DNA of 47,423 nt from an uncultured Gammaproteobacteria bacterium (GCA_947259875.1 CAMYNX010000137.1:1-47423), one strand, 5' to 3'; counted from the first letter of the stretch, positions 19,719-32,306 are shown. The notes: a model not told the origin generated them from the letters alone. Made by a program: numbers and translations.

Positions 19719-20217
19719 CATCGTTGGGCAGGAGCGACATCTGCCGTTTTTTTGCCGCCGAACTAGTTTGTTCTCGAAGTTTCTTAACCTCTTCGCTGAA
19801 GTCGTCGACATCTTGAAATGAGCGGTACACCGATGCAAAACGAACGAAGGCAACTTGATCCAGTTCGTTGAGTTCCTGCATCACCCATTCACCCAACTGC
19901 CGAGAATCAATTTCACGATTGCCGCTGGTTAACATCTTGTGTTGAATCCGATGAATCGCACTTTCGACGTCCTCTGCATCTACCGGCCTTTTCTCCAGTG
20001 CACGTTGGATACCGGCACGCAGTTTATGCTCGTTAAATGGTTCGCGTTTATGATCTGACTTGATAATCTGCGGCATACGTAGAAAGGCACGCTCCAAAGT
20101 CGTGAAGCGTTCCCCGCAATCGCTGCATTCGCGGCGTCTGCGGACCGCGTCACCATCTTCGGCGAGCCGCGAATCGATCACTCGAGTTTCTTCCGATAGA
20201 CAAAATGGACAACGCAT
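19705..20217 (-). CDS. nrdR: Ribonucleotide reductase regulator NrdR
   Basis: The 170-residue repressor starts MRCPFC and has the zinc ribbon CPFC...[10 protein letters not shown], followed by the ATP-cone domain (about 49-139; [20 protein letters not shown]). It senses ATP/dATP and represses ribonucleotide reductase genes. The frame is open further upstream to 20460, but that part runs antisense-like through the glyA end and lacks the zinc ribbon. The order glyA-nrdR-ribD is typical. Confidence 0.96.
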   Translation of the reverse strand: MRCPFCLSEETRVIDSRLAEDGDAVRRRRECSDCGERFTTLERAFLRMPQIIKSDHKREPFNEHKLRAGIQRALEKRPVDAEDVESAIHRIQHKMLTSGNREIDSRQLGEWVMQELNELDQVAFVRFASVYRSFQDVDDFSEEVKKLREQTSSAAKKRQMSLLPNDDDKK

Positions 20218-20257
20218 CGGTGATACCCAGGAAATAGCCTGGTGAGCCGAAGTAAAG

Positions 20258-21511
20258 CTACACGTAGACCGGAAAACTTTGGCACATGTGAAGCGCTTCT
20301 TGCTTAACTTTATCGCGAACAGTCTTGTCATCAATTTGATCCAAGACATCGCAAATCCATGCTCCCAGCCGTTTGATCTCCGCTTCCTTAAATCCACGCG
20401 TCGTGACCGCCGGTGTACCCACACGAATTCCGCTGGTGACAAACGGAGACTGCGGATCATTGGGAACCGCGTTTTTATTTACTGTAATGTTCGCATCCCC
20501 CAGCGCGGTCTCCGCGTCCCGGCCGGTCAGCTCTTTGTTAATCAGATCGATCAGAAACAAGTGATTGTCGGTGCCGCCGGAAACAACTTTGTAGCCGCGA
20601 TCCATGATCGCCGTTGCTAACGTGCGGGCATTGGTGAGCACCTGCTGCTGATAATCTTTGAATTCCGGTTGCAACGCCTCCTTGAACGCCACCGCCTTGG
20701 CGGCTATCACGTGCATCAGCGGCCCACCCTGGGACCCCGGAAACACCCGGGAATTGAGTTTCTTTTCCAGGTCCGGGTTTTTCTTCGCCAAGATGACGCC
20801 TCCGCGTGGTCCACGCAAGGTCTTGTGCGTGGTGCTGGTGGTCACATCCGCGACATTGACCGGGCTGGGATACAGTCCCACGGCGATCAGACCGGCGACG
20901 TGGGCGATGTCCGCAACCAGATGGGCACCCACCTTATCGGCAATTTCACGAAACCGGTCCCAATCAAGAACTCGCGAGAACGCGCTGAAACCGGTAACAA
21001 TCATCTTCGGCTTGTGCTTAAGCGCGAGCGCCTCAACCTGATCGTAGTCAATGTCTTCGGTATCGTAATTGAGTCCGTATTGCACCGCGTTGTAAAGCCG
21101 ACCGGAAAAATTGACTTTGGCGCCATGAGTGAGGTGACCACCATCTGCCAGGCTCATCCCTAGGATGGTATCGCCTGCGTCGAGCAAGGCCATGTAAACC
21201 GCGGCGTTGGCCTGGGATCCCGAGTGCGGTTGCACATTTGCATATGGGGCATCGAAAAGTTGCTTGACACGCGCTATGGCGAGTTCTTCAGCCTGATCGA
21301 CGAATTCACAGCCACCGTAATAACGCTTGCCCGGATATCCTTCGGCATATTTATTGGTCAGTACCGATCCCTGGGCCGCCAACACCCGGGGACTGGCGTA
21401 ATTCTCAGAGGCAATGAGCTCGATGTGCTCCTCTTGACGGCGTTGCTCCGAGGTGATTGCGGACCACAGTTCATCATCAAATCCTGATATGGTCATGTCT
21501 TTACTAAACAT
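20258..21511 (-). CDS. glyA: Serine hydroxymethyltransferase
   Basis: The 417-residue PLP enzyme interconverts serine and glycine with tetrahydrofolate. It starts [16 protein letters not shown] and has the PLP lysine in [15 protein letters not shown]. Length is exactly that of the family. AGGAG lies about eight bases upstream of the ATG, so it has its own ribosome binding site. An unbroken reading frame from secF runs into this gene, but this results from the break in secF and is not a natural fusion. Confidence 0.96.
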   Translation of the reverse strand: MFSKDMTISGFDDELWSAITSEQRRQEEHIELIASENYASPRVLAAQGSVLTNKYAEGYPGKRYYGGCEFVDQAEELAIARVKQLFDAPYANVQPHSGSQANAAVYMALLDAGDTILGMSLADGGHLTHGAKVNFSGRLYNAVQYGLNYDTEDIDYDQVEALALKHKPKMIVTGFSAFSRVLDWDRFREIADKVGAHLVADIAHVAGLIAVGLYPSPVNVADVTTSTTHKTLRGPRGGVILAKKNPDLEKKLNSRVFPGSQGGPLMHVIAAKAVAFKEALQPEFKDYQQQVLTNARTLATAIMDRGYKVVSGGTDNHLFLIDLINKELTGRDAETALGDANITVNKNAVPNDPQSPFVTSGIRVGTPAVTTRGFKEAEIKRLGAWICDVLDQIDDKTVRDKVKQEALHMCQSFPVYV

Positions 21512-21537
21512 GTGGTTCTCCTCGCGCGAGCATCGGC

Positions 21538-22525
21538 TTATGGCTCGACGCGTTCCTGATCCGCACCTTCTTTTTTCACCGGCAGCCAGCACCACCGGGC
21601 TGGCAATAAATATCGAAGAATAGGTACCGACAACGACACCGATAATCAACGCCGTGGCAAAGCCATGTATCACCTCGCCGCCTAAAAAGAACAACGCAAG
21701 CAATACCAACAACGTAGTGAGTGACGTGAGCAGTGTGCGTGGCAGGGTTTGGTTTATCGACCGATCCATGATCTCGGGCGGGCTACCGCGACGCATCTTT
21801 CTAAAGTTTTCCCTGACGCGGTCAAACACAACTATGGTGTCGTTCAGCGAATAACCGATCACCGCCAGGATTGCTGCCAGCACCGGTAGCGAAAACTCAA
21901 GGTGCAACAACGAGAACAACCCGAGGGTGACCGACACATCATGAATCAAGGCCACCACGGACCCAATCGCAAACCGCCATTCGAACCGCCACGCGACGTA
22001 GATCAGAATTCCAATCAAGGCATAGATCATGGCAAGACCGCCCTTCTCGGTCAGTTCTTTCCCTACTTGCGGACCGACAAACTCAACCCTGCGCATCTGC
22101 ACCTGGCAGTCAATCGTCGCAGTGCCGGCGCCTGTGACGCACTGCTGAGCAGCCCCCTTGCGGCTCTGCGCCAAGGTTTCGTCGTACGGTTTGCGCAGCG
22201 CCTCCATCAACCCGCTGCTGAGTTTTGCGCCGGTGTCGTCCTCGCGCACCGGTAATCGAACCATGATGTCACGTGACGTACCGAAGTACTGCACCAGGGC
22301 ATCGTCAAAATCTGCCTGTTTTAACGTATTACGCACCGCCTCTATCCTAACCGACTCGTTAAAGGACACTTCTACCAACGTACCTCCAGTGAAATCGATA
22401 CCGAAATTCAATCCGCGAATGACTAACGACAAAATTCCTACAACGATCGTCAACGCGGATACGCCAAAGGCGACGCGGCGAAACGACATAAATTTAATTT
22501 CGGTTTGCTTACGAAGTATTTCCAT
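21538..22525 (-). pseudogene. secF: Protein export membrane protein SecF, frame-broken near its end
   Basis: Most of SecF is present: [15 protein letters not shown] near the start, the large periplasmic loop, and the membrane motifs [18 protein letters not shown] and [20 protein letters not shown]. After [11 protein letters not shown] (about residue 313) the frame shifts at about 21583-21589. A second frame immediately reads [15 protein letters not shown] and TAA at 21538, the usual SecF tail. The ~9 residues normally joining the two (type LGLSREDL) are missing, a net loss of about 26 bases. In the uncorrected frame translation runs on through 20 foreign residues into glyA. SecDF drives the late, proton-powered step of Sec export. 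Confidence 0.85.
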
Positions 22526-24408
22526 TAGATTGACAACCTCTGCACGCGGCGGCCGCCATAGATCAAGTTAATCACCCCCCGTGTCCCCAGGATGGCGGTG
22601 AACATCGAGGTGACGATTCCGATACTCAATGTAATCGCGAATCCCTTAATGGGACCGGTCCCGAAATTGAACAACACGATCGCCGCAATCAACGTCGTAA
22701 CGTTGGCATCCACGATCGTCGACAAGGCTCGGTCATAGCCCACGTGGATACTCGCCTGGGGTGTATTACCGTTGCGTATCTCTTCGCGAATACGCTCAAA
22801 TATCAATACATTGGCGTCCACCGCCATACCGACGGTGAGTACGATGCCCGCCACTCCCGGCAGCGTCAGCGTCGCCTGGAACAAAGACAACACGGCAACA
22901 ATGAGCACCAGGTTGAGCATCAATGCACCACAGGCCACGGTGCCAAACAACCGATAGTAGATCACCATGAAGATCAGCACTAATATGAATCCGATTAGTA
23001 CCGACTGGAATCCTTTATCGATATTGTCCTTTCCAAGGCTGGGACCGACGGTTCGTTCCTCAATAATCTCGATGGGCGCAGCCAAGGCCCCCGCGCGGAG
23101 CAACAGCGACAGATCTTGAGCTTCACTAATGCTGTCCAACCCCTCGATCTGGAAGCGTTTGCCTAATTGATCCCGGATAACCGGAGCGGTGATGACCTCC
23201 TCGATCCTGCGTTTTAGTTTGACTTCGTTTCCTTGTTCATCCAACACTGGCCTGCCGTCGGCGTCGCGTTTGGTTTCGGACTTTACCTCGATGTACACCA
23301 CCGCCATGCGCTTACCGATGTTCTTGCCGGTTATGCGTTGATTGATCGCCGCACCACGCGCATCGAGGGTGATATAGACTACGGGGCCCCCGGTTTGATT
23401 GTCGATGCCTGCCGCGGCATCGACAACGTTATCGCCGGAGTAGATCACCCGCTTTTGTAATAGAATCTGACCCCCATTCCTGTGCCGAAACAACTTAGAG
23501 CCCGGAGGCACCGACGTCGTCTGTGCACTTTTTAGGTCATGCTCTTCATCCACCATCATTACTTCGAGGGTCGCGGTACGGCCAAGAATCTCCTTCGCCT
23601 TGGCCGTGTCTTGCACACCCGGTAGTTGCACCACTATCCTGCGGTCCCCTTGCTGCTGCACAACCGGCTCCGCTACACCGAGCTCGTCGACGCGATTGCG
23701 CAGCGCGGTCATATTCTGTTCTAGCGCGAACTTGTTGATCTCCTCGAACTGCTGCGGTCGAATTGTCGCCAATAGTATCGGCTTGCCTTGCCGATCTTCA
23801 TCTTTGAGCTGGAGTTCGGGCAATTCACGCTCAATAGTACCGCGGCCTAATTCGCGCTGATCATTGTCGCGAAACTTGATCTCGATGCCGCCACTCGGAA
23901 CTCTGCGAACAGTGAGATACCGCACCTTGGCCTCGCGCAGGCTGGATCGAAGATCACCCACGTAACGATCTTCTGCCCTCGCTAACGCACCTTGCACATC
24001 CACTTCCATCAAGAAGTGCACGCCGCCGCGTAGATCCAATCCCAAATACATCGGCACACCGCCGATACTGGTCAGCCAATCCGGTGTCGCCGGCATCAAA
24101 TTCAGGGCGACAGTAAAATTGTCGCCCAACTCGCGTTCTAGTAGATCTTTGGCTTTTAATTGCGTCTCGGTGTCCGCGAACCGCAATCGAGCGCCGCTGG
24201 CGTCTAGGCTTACTTTCTGCCAGCGGACACCGTCCTCATTGAGCGCTTTCTCCATGCGATCTAGGACATTCTCATCGACCTTGAACGAGCGAACACCGGT
24301 TATCTGCACACCGGGATCCTCGCCGTACAGGTTGGGCACCGCATACAGCAGTCCCGGAAGGATTACTGCGAGAATTATCAGGTATTTCCAGAGCGGATAT
24401 TGATTCAT
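22525..24408 (-). CDS. secD: Protein translocase subunit SecD
   Basis: This 627-residue inner-membrane protein has six predicted helices. It opens with [23 protein letters not shown], followed by [16 protein letters not shown], the long periplasmic P1 domain, and the RND-like membrane motifs [18 protein letters not shown] and [16 protein letters not shown]. It works with SecF and YajC alongside SecYEG. Its stop overlaps the secF start (TAATG). Confidence 0.96.
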   Translation of the reverse strand: MNQYPLWKYLIILAVILPGLLYAVPNLYGEDPGVQITGVRSFKVDENVLDRMEKALNEDGVRWQKVSLDASGARLRFADTETQLKAKDLLERELGDNFTVALNLMPATPDWLTSIGGVPMYLGLDLRGGVHFLMEVDVQGALARAEDRYVGDLRSSLREAKVRYLTVRRVPSGGIEIKFRDNDQRELGRGTIERELPELQLKDEDRQGKPILLATIRPQQFEEINKFALEQNMTALRNRVDELGVAEPVVQQQGDRRIVVQLPGVQDTAKAKEILGRTATLEVMMVDEEHDLKSAQTTSVPPGSKLFRHRNGGQILLQKRVIYSGDNVVDAAAGIDNQTGGPVVYITLDARGAAINQRITGKNIGKRMAVVYIEVKSETKRDADGRPVLDEQGNEVKLKRRIEEVITAPVIRDQLGKRFQIEGLDSISEAQDLSLLLRAGALAAPIEIIEERTVGPSLGKDNIDKGFQSVLIGFILVLIFMVIYYRLFGTVACGALMLNLVLIVAVLSLFQATLTLPGVAGIVLTVGMAVDANVLIFERIREEIRNGNTPQASIHVGYDRALSTIVDANVTTLIAAIVLFNFGTGPIKGFAITLSIGIVTSMFTAILGTRGVINLIYGGRRVQRLSI

Positions 24409-24416
24409 CAGCCTGA

Positions 24417-24746
24417 TTAAGCTTCCTTTATGGTGCCTTTGGGCATCATCGATTGGACCGAATGTCGCTGCACCTTGATTTCCACTCCACTCGCGATTTC
24501 CACATTAATGAAATTTTCACCGACGTCGGTAATTTTCCCCAACGTTCCGCCTGCAGTGACCACTTCGTCGCCCTTCTTTAGGCCTTCCACCATCACCTTG
24601 TGTTGTTTCGTACGTTTTTGTTGCGGACGAATGAGCAGGAAATAAAACAGCACAAAAATCAATATGATCGGAAGCAGGCCGAGCAAGCCACCAGACGGAT
24701 CACCGCCCGCGGACTGTGCCCAGGCGTCTCGTATCAACAGGCTCAT
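24417..24746 (-). CDS. yajC: Preprotein translocase accessory subunit YajC
   Basis: With the start at 24746 the protein has 109 residues, the standard size. It has one membrane helix (LLPIILIFVLFYFLLI) followed by RPQQKRTKQHKVMVEGLKKGD, typical of YajC. It lies eight bases before secD. The frame is open further to 24791, but the upstream part adds no family sequence. Confidence 0.94.
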   Translation of the reverse strand: MSLLIRDAWAQSAGGDPSGGLLGLLPIILIFVLFYFLLIRPQQKRTKQHKVMVEGLKKGDEVVTAGGTLGKITDVGENFINVEIASGVEIKVQRHSVQSMMPKGTIKEA

Positions 24747-24882
24747 GAGCGTGTACCCTTTTTGTAATGGAGTATGATGCGCCGCTCCCAACTGTCATGG
24801 GCCGCGATCAGGCGCGGCGGAACCCGGGCGGCGCGGCGCGGTATTATGCCACAGGGACACTGAAAAAATGAGGGTCAAACCA

Positions 24883-27089
<2,207 letters not shown>

Positions 27090-27100
<11 letters not shown>

Positions 27101-27118
27101 TGCTAACCCCGTTATACT
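27090..27118 (+). promoter_or_regulatory. Sigma-70-type promoter for tRNA-Leu
   Basis: TTGCTC (27090-27095) and TATACT (27113-27118) are 17 bases apart and would start transcription near 27126, about ten bases before the mature tRNA. The -35 box lies across the start of queA on the opposite strand. Confidence 0.65.
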
Positions 27119-27136
27119 TTTGTGCCTTCGGATTAT

Positions 27137-27223
27137 GCCGAGGTGGCGAAACTGGTAGACGCGCCAGACTCAAAATCTGGTGGTGGCAACACCGTGTCGG
27201 TTCGAGTCCGACCCTCGGTACCA
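27137..27223 (+). tRNA. tRNA-Leu, anticodon CAA
   Basis: The 87-base cloverleaf has acceptor arms GCCGAGG and CCTCGGT (one G-T pair) with A73 and an encoded CCA. The anticodon stem is CCAGA/TCTGG with loop CTCAAAA, so the anticodon is CAA (27171-27173), reading UUG. The long variable arm (GGTGGCAACACC) and GGTTCGAGTCC T arm are typical of class II tRNA-Leu. Confidence 0.97.
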
Positions 27224-27247
27224 AACGAACATCAATCCATCATAAGG

Positions 27248-28063
27248 TTACTGGCGCCTCAACTCCACTTCCATATTATCGATCAGACGCGCTTCTCCCA
27301 ACCTTGCGGCAGTAAGAATCACCAGTGACCGGTCTTGAGGATCAGGATCCCCGAGGTCTTCTTGTCTGCGTACCTTGAAATAATCCGGCGAAAAACCAAG
27401 GTCAACCAGCTTCCGGTACCCCTCGGTCTCGATCTTCGATCTATCAACTTTAGTTCGCTGCAATGCATCGCGTGCTTCGCGCAAAGTTCGATATATTCCC
27501 GGCGCTACTGCCCGTTGTTGCGCGCTGAGATACCGATTGCGCGAGCTCAATGCGAGGCCGTCCCGCTCACGAACCGTATCCGCACCGATAACTTCGACCG
27601 GCATCGCCAGGTCCGACACCATGCGCCGTATAATCACCAGCTGTTGATAGTCCTTCTTGCCGAATACCGCGATATCCGGTTGCACGATATTGAACAAACG
27701 ATTCACAACCGTCGCGACCCCGACAAAATGACCGGGCCGGTACTCACCCTCTTCAACCCCCCTGGGGTACATGGTACGGTCATCGGGCACAAACAGGATG
27801 TCAATATTGTACTTTTGAAGCTCGGCCTTATCCGCCTCTAGGGTACGTGGATAATTATCGAGATCTTCGTGTTGACCGAACTGAAGCGGATTGACGTAGA
27901 TGCTGACCACCACTGCGCTTCCCCGCTCACCGGCAACGCGCACTAGATCAAGGTGGCCGGCGTGGAGATTTCCCATCGTGGGGACGAAGGCCACGGCCTC
28001 ATCCTTGCGCCGCCGGGTGTGAATGGCCTCACGCAACGGCATGACATCTTGAATCACGATCAT
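27248..28063 (-). CDS. panC: Pantothenate synthetase PanC, lacking an internal conserved segment
   Basis: The protein has 271 residues. It joins pantoate and beta-alanine using ATP. VPTMGNLHAGHLDLV, VNPLQFGQHEDL, FGKKDYQQLVIIRRM and LALSSRNRYLS are the expected active-site motifs. However, between MYPRGVE and EGEYRPGHF the usual ~14 residues (THTYVDVPGLSTML in E. coli) are missing, in frame, at about 27750. Total length is also shorter than the ~283 of relatives. Whether the protein folds and works is uncertain. It starts two bases after the kinase gene. panB, often beside panC, is not here. Confidence 0.88.
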   Translation of the reverse strand: MIVIQDVMPLREAIHTRRRKDEAVAFVPTMGNLHAGHLDLVRVAGERGSAVVVSIYVNPLQFGQHEDLDNYPRTLEADKAELQKYNIDILFVPDDRTMYPRGVEEGEYRPGHFVGVATVVNRLFNIVQPDIAVFGKKDYQQLVIIRRMVSDLAMPVEVIGADTVRERDGLALSSRNRYLSAQQRAVAPGIYRTLREARDALQRTKVDRSKIETEGYRKLVDLGFSPDYFKVRRQEDLGDPDPQDRSLVILTAARLGEARLIDNMEVELRRQ

Positions 28064-28065
28064 CG

Positions 28066-28740
28066 TCAGGCCGCGGCCAGCGGATTGAAAAAATGCCGGC
28101 CGCTTCTAGTCTTCTTGATATGCTGCAACAGCGTCCGAAAATCCCTGTCATTATCTACGAAATTGATCTCCGCCGCGTTCACAATCAACAATGGCGCCAT
28201 GTCATACTTGTAAAAAAACGCAGTGTAAGAATCGACTATCTGCTGAAGATAGTCCCGTTCGATGCCGTGCTCATAGTCCACGTCCCGCCTTCGAATCCGC
28301 TCCATGAGCACTTCGACCGGCGCTTGCAGGTAGATCACCAAATCCGGAATCGGCACCTCAGGTGAGAGCTGGCTATATACTTGTTGATACAAGCGGTGTT
28401 CGTCATCATCCAGGGTTACCTTGGCGAAAATGGCGTCCTTTTCCAACAGAAAATCCGCCACTCGTACCGGGCTGAACATATCGCTTTGTCTCAACTCCCG
28501 CAGTTGGCGGGTGCGCTGAAAAAGGAAATACAACTGTGTCGGCAGCGCGTACTGCTTACGAGACTGATAAAAACGCTCTAGGAACGGATTGTCCTCCGGC
28601 TGCTCCAGGATTAGCTGACACTTAAACGCCTTCGCCAGCCGGCGCGCGAGGCTGGTCTTTCCGATACCGACCGGTCCCTCGACTACCACGTAGCCGGGGG
28701 CTGCCTCAGCGGATTGTGTATTTTCGATCCGTTGCAACAC
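28066..28740 (-). CDS. Deoxynucleoside kinase family protein
   Basis: This 224-residue P-loop kinase has Walker A EGPVGIGKTSLARRLA (about residues 21-36), then ADFLLEKDAIFAKVTL, and the lid arginines RIRRRDVDYEHGIERDYL. Similar enzymes phosphorylate deoxyadenosine or deoxyguanosine. In gammaproteobacteria this gene commonly sits in the folK-panB-panC group, where its function is uncertain. Here it lies directly before panC. Confidence 0.88.
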   Translation of the reverse strand: MLQRIENTQSAEAAPGYVVVEGPVGIGKTSLARRLAKAFKCQLILEQPEDNPFLERFYQSRKQYALPTQLYFLFQRTRQLRELRQSDMFSPVRVADFLLEKDAIFAKVTLDDDEHRLYQQVYSQLSPEVPIPDLVIYLQAPVEVLMERIRRRDVDYEHGIERDYLQQIVDSYTAFFYKYDMAPLLIVNAAEINFVDNDRDFRTLLQHIKKTRSGRHFFNPLAAA

Positions 28741-28860
28741 GCGAGCGCTTCATTCCAGGACCCATAATATGCCGGCTGATCTGGTGGTAAATCAACCCGG
28801 TGGCGAGTGCAATACTATATCAAGTATCATTGCCGCGTTTATCTCCAGTGATTCATTTTG

Positions 28861-29595
28861 ATGGTTTTACCAACCAAACTCAGCGACGCGCAGGCTCGTT
28901 ACCAGCGGGTATCGGCAGAAATTGTCTCAAACTACGCGTCCCGGGCGCCGCTGACCACAGACCAAGTCACTCCGTCTCAGCTAGCCGAGGCCATCGAGCA
29001 ATTCTTTACCGTTGCGATGCGGCTCGACCGGGAACAAGGCGAGACCGGCGCTATTTTAAACGACGATGTGAGTCAAATCGGTGACTATGGGCTACAGTTA
29101 CTGACTGATCTTGCCAGCTGGGCGCAACAACTTGCTCTGGATAGCGCCCGGCATGAAATTGCGCTGGTGTCGCTCGGCGCCGCGGATTGGGTAATTCGCC
29201 ACCAAGGGGAGATAAGAGCCCCAGAGATTGTGGTGGACGCCCTTGCTGATCTGGCCAATGTTACCCAGGATCCCAAGGCATTGAAGCAACTAGAACAATT
29301 CATGACCGCGACCCTGCGAGCGCTGACAGCATTTATCCAGCAGGATCTGGAGAAAACCAATCCCGGCCGGCCATGGCGAGTGCTGCATATCAATCGCGCG
29401 ATAGTCGCCACACGAATCCACGATCCAGACACGATGAACCGCGTTTTCGACGAGTTTGTGCAGGCGCTCCCGGAAGAGGCGCCGCGATTCTTTGCAGAAG
29501 GTATGGCTCAGATGAGCAAACTCAACTACCCGCAACACGTGCGTGACGTGATGGAGACATACTACGACACGTGGTGCAGCCGAATGATGCATTAA
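28861..29595 (+). CDS. Conserved-looking protein of unknown function
   Basis: I do not recognise this 244-residue protein. It looks soluble and mainly alpha-helical, with no signal peptide or membrane segment. Blocks such as GDYGLQLLTDLASWAQQL and VLHINRAIVATRIHDPDTMN and the end VRDVMETYYDTWCSRMMH look like a real coding sequence. A TTG at 28858 lies just before the ATG. It precedes yciB by 16 bases and is probably in the same transcript as yciB-yciI-bolA. Confidence 0.75.
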   Translation: MVLPTKLSDAQARYQRVSAEIVSNYASRAPLTTDQVTPSQLAEAIEQFFTVAMRLDREQGETGAILNDDVSQIGDYGLQLLTDLASWAQQLALDSARHEIALVSLGAADWVIRHQGEIRAPEIVVDALADLANVTQDPKALKQLEQFMTATLRALTAFIQQDLEKTNPGRPWRVLHINRAIVATRIHDPDTMNRVFDEFVQALPEEAPRFFAEGMAQMSKLNYPQHVRDVMETYYDTWCSRMMH

Positions 29596-29611
29596 CGAAC
29601 GCGACCAATCT

Positions 29612-30175
29612 ATGAAACTACTCTTTGACCTATTTCCCTTACTCGTCTTCTTTGGCGTATTTTCTGTCTACGACATATTCGTCGCCACCGGTGCGGCGAT
29701 CGTCGCCTCGCTAATCCAGGTGAGCTGGCTCAAGTTTGCGGGCCGCAAGATCGAAACCATGCACTGGATCACGCTCGGTGCCATCGTCGTGCTCGGCGGC
29801 GCTACGATCTTGCTCGAAGACGATGCGTTTATTCGCTGGAAGCCCACCGTCGTATATTGGTGTTTCTCAGCGATCTTACTCACGACACAATTCTTTGGCC
29901 GCAAAACCGCTATTGAGTATGTGATGGGCAGCCAATTGGAACTGCCTCCTCAGAGATGGCGTTTTATGAACCTGAGTTTTGCCTTCTTTACTATGGCTAT
30001 GGGTTTTCTAAACTTGTACGTCGCGTTTTATTACGGCGCCGATCTCGACCCCGATGTACAACTCAAGCACTGGGTTTATTTCAAAGTCTTTGGCACCTTG
30101 ATACTCACCTTCGTGTTCATTTTCTTATTAATGTTGTTCGTGTCGAAAGACATCAAGGTCAAAGAAAGTCAATAG
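29612..30175 (+). CDS. yciB: Inner-membrane septation protein YciB/IspZ
   Basis: The 187-residue protein has about five membrane helices and the family opening MKLLFDLFPLLVFFGVFSVYD, followed by IRWKPTVVYWCFSAILL and QRWRFMNLSFAFF. In E. coli and Shigella the homologue affects septation and envelope synthesis. It is followed closely by yciI and bolA. Confidence 0.95.
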   Translation: MKLLFDLFPLLVFFGVFSVYDIFVATGAAIVASLIQVSWLKFAGRKIETMHWITLGAIVVLGGATILLEDDAFIRWKPTVVYWCFSAILLTTQFFGRKTAIEYVMGSQLELPPQRWRFMNLSFAFFTMAMGFLNLYVAFYYGADLDPDVQLKHWVYFKVFGTLILTFVFIFLLMLFVSKDIKVKESQ

Positions 30176-30181
30176 AAGGCA

Positions 30182-30478
30182 ATGTATTACGTTATTGTCG
30201 CGACCGACAAACCAGACAGCCTCGAGAACCGCCTGGCGGCACGCCCCGATCACGTGGCCCGCCTGCAAGCCCTGCGCGAGGAGGGACGGCTGCTCACTGC
30301 AGGACCATGTCCCGCGCTCGATGCCGAAGACCCGGGAAGCGCGGGGTTTACCGGCAGCGTGATTATTGCCGAGTTCGAGTCATTGGCCGCCGCGCAGCAC
30401 TGGGCTGAAGACGACCCCTACGTCCATGCCGGCGTGTACATGGATGTCGCCGTGAAACCATTCAAGCAGGTGTTCTAA
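30182..30478 (+). CDS. yciI: YciI family protein
   Basis: This 98-residue ferredoxin-fold YCII domain protein has the conserved His-Asp region [24 protein letters not shown] and the end [22 protein letters not shown]. The biochemical role of this family is unsettled. It lies between yciB and bolA, and its TAA overlaps the bolA ATG. Confidence 0.93.
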   Translation: MYYVIVATDKPDSLENRLAARPDHVARLQALREEGRLLTAGPCPALDAEDPGSAGFTGSVIIAEFESLAAAQHWAEDDPYVHAGVYMDVAVKPFKQVF

Positions 30479-30750
30479 TGCCCCATGACCGTGTGGCGCT
30501 GATCAAGGATCGGTTGAATGCGGCGTTGGCTCCGGAGTCGCTGGAGGTGATAGACGAGAGTCATCTGCATGCCGGCCACGCCGGCGCCAAAAGCGGCAAA
30601 GGCCACTTCTCGGTCACCATTGTGTGCGACAAATTCGCGGGTCAAAACGTGGTGCAACGCCACCGCATGATCTATGCGGCGCTGGGAGATGCGATGCAAA
30701 CGGATATACACGCCTTGAGCATCGATGCCTACGCCCCGGATGAAATTTGA
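30478..30750 (+). CDS. bolA: BolA family protein
   Basis: The 90-residue protein has the BolA fold, with ESHLHAGHAGAKSGKGHFSV and the helix NVVQRHRMIYAALGDAM, ending IHALSIDAYAPDE. BolA proteins pair with monothiol glutaredoxins in Fe-S trafficking and can affect morphology genes. It is the last gene of the yciB group. The 108 bases to the convergent permease gene hold no further gene that I can support. Confidence 0.94.
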   Translation: MPHDRVALIKDRLNAALAPESLEVIDESHLHAGHAGAKSGKGHFSVTIVCDKFAGQNVVQRHRMIYAALGDAMQTDIHALSIDAYAPDEI

Positions 30751-30858
30751 TCAACGGAGAGAGCGTACTCGTTACACGGCAAACATCTACCTCAAAGGAT
30801 GTTTAAAATGCGTTCTCGGCACGCAGGGCTTGAGGAATAAGTATACGGTCCCCGGATC

Positions 30859-31986
30859 TTATGGCAGCAACCGCATATCGCGCAGCGACGAGCGCAACGC
30901 GCTGAAAAAACTGTTCTCATCCAACTGGTAGTACTGGATCTTCATGGTCAAGGCGCTGCCGAAAATAATCGCGCCCAAAGTGAGCAGTGCGCCCATGGAC
31001 AAGGTAGACATCCCGGTGACGCCCTGACCTATAGTGCAACCGAATCCTACGATCCCGCCGATGCCCATGAGTATGCCGCCACTGACATGACGTACCATGT
31101 CAGCGCAAGAAGTAAACCCTTCAATGCGGAAGTTGCGCGTTGCGACCGAATAGGCAAACGAACCGGCAATGAGCCCCAACACCGCAGCGATACCAAAATT
31201 GATGGTCGCGCCGGTGTACGTCATGATGTAGTTAACGGTGTTCCCGGTGGGCAAGACAAAGGTCATGGATTCCACCGGCACCGGTTCGAAATCGTCTTGT
31301 CCCACCACGCCGGTCACATACCATCCGCCAACAATGAACAACCCCACGGCCACCCCGCCCAGCAGGTTGTCAAAACTTCTCCGGAAGCCGGTGTCTTTTA
31401 ATGCGAACCAGACAAGGCCGAGTCCGATGAGCAGCGCTAGCGCAATCCGCAACGCGGGCCCACCGTCGGTGCCGAAAAGCCCTGCTACGACCGCCACCAG
31501 ACTCTGATCCTGAATCGCGCTCTCACCGAGCTTGATCTGCACCGGCCACAACACATCGCGGGGCACGAACGCCAACAGGCCGCGAAACGCGGTGAACGCG
31601 GTGACACCCATGAGTACGACGACAACCAGTGATTTGAGGTTACCGGCACCGAAGCGGACCAGGCTTCGCTGGGCGCAACCGGAGCCCAGCGTCATGCCGA
31701 TTCCGAACAGCATGCCACCGACGAGACAAGCCAACCAGCTGAAATTTGGTGTCAGGGAAATCGCTCGGCTCACGTCAACCATTCCAGACACCACCAGCCC
31801 CTGGGTGCCGAGTATCGCGACACCGATGGCCAGCAACCACGCCCGCAGACGCCGTTTATCGCCCATATTGACCCAGTCGCTGACCGCACCCATGGTGCAG
31901 AAGTGGGTCTTGTAGGCAATCGCCCCAAACAACACGGCCAACACGAACGCCCACAGCGCTACGATTTGTACGGTACTGATCTCCAT
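30859..31986 (-). CDS. YeeE/YedE (TsuA-like) sulfur-compound permease
   Basis: This is a 375-residue polytopic membrane protein with about nine to ten helices. Three conserved cysteine motifs of the family are present: THFCTMGAVSDW (early), GSGCAQRSLVRFGAGNLKSL (middle) and GFGCTIGQGVTGMSTLS (late). In characterised TsuA-type members such cysteines line the thiosulfate path. The exact substrate here is not determined. No TusA-like or rhodanese gene lies beside it. It is downstream of the broken sensor/regulator genes. Confidence 0.88.
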   Translation of the reverse strand: MEISTVQIVALWAFVLAVLFGAIAYKTHFCTMGAVSDWVNMGDKRRLRAWLLAIGVAILGTQGLVVSGMVDVSRAISLTPNFSWLACLVGGMLFGIGMTLGSGCAQRSLVRFGAGNLKSLVVVVLMGVTAFTAFRGLLAFVPRDVLWPVQIKLGESAIQDQSLVAVVAGLFGTDGGPALRIALALLIGLGLVWFALKDTGFRRSFDNLLGGVAVGLFIVGGWYVTGVVGQDDFEPVPVESMTFVLPTGNTVNYIMTYTGATINFGIAAVLGLIAGSFAYSVATRNFRIEGFTSCADMVRHVSGGILMGIGGIVGFGCTIGQGVTGMSTLSMGALLTLGAIIFGSALTMKIQYYQLDENSFFSALRSSLRDMRLLP

Positions 31987-32306
31987 GGTGCCCTCGTCAG
32001 GATACTATGCTACCGGCTGCGCCAATCCTAAAAGTGGTCGATAACGCGTGCAAGCGCCTCTTCCCGGGTTAAAGATCGTGATCTCCGGGCAGACTTTATC
32101 GGGGCGCAGTGAGGACACATAACCTCGCTGGCGGCAGACTAATGATCGCCACGGTTCGGGCCGCCGGCCCATAGTGGTTACATTGCTGAACAATCCCGAC
32201 CCATCGATTGTTTACGCTTCCATTGTTGGGGATAGGGCCCGGGCTAAAGGAATCAGTGACAACTAAGTTTGATTGCCGCCTATCATCGACTTTGTCGCCG
32301 TCGTTG
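31987..32306. other. 320-base stretch without a supported gene
   Basis: It lies between the permease start and the regulator fragment. A few open frames under 75 codons exist on both strands, but none resembles a known protein. An imperfect palindrome, AAGATCGTGATCT, lies at about 32072-32084. The permease promoter is presumably here but I cannot point to clear boxes. Confidence 0.4.

Noticed and set aside
20218-20460. Longer NrdR starting at 20460
   Set aside because: The additional sequence overlaps glyA and precedes the zinc ribbon that begins every NrdR.
20258-22525. A natural SecF-GlyA fusion protein
   Set aside because: The true SecF tail and stop are present in another frame right at the junction, and glyA has its own ribosome binding site and family-standard start.
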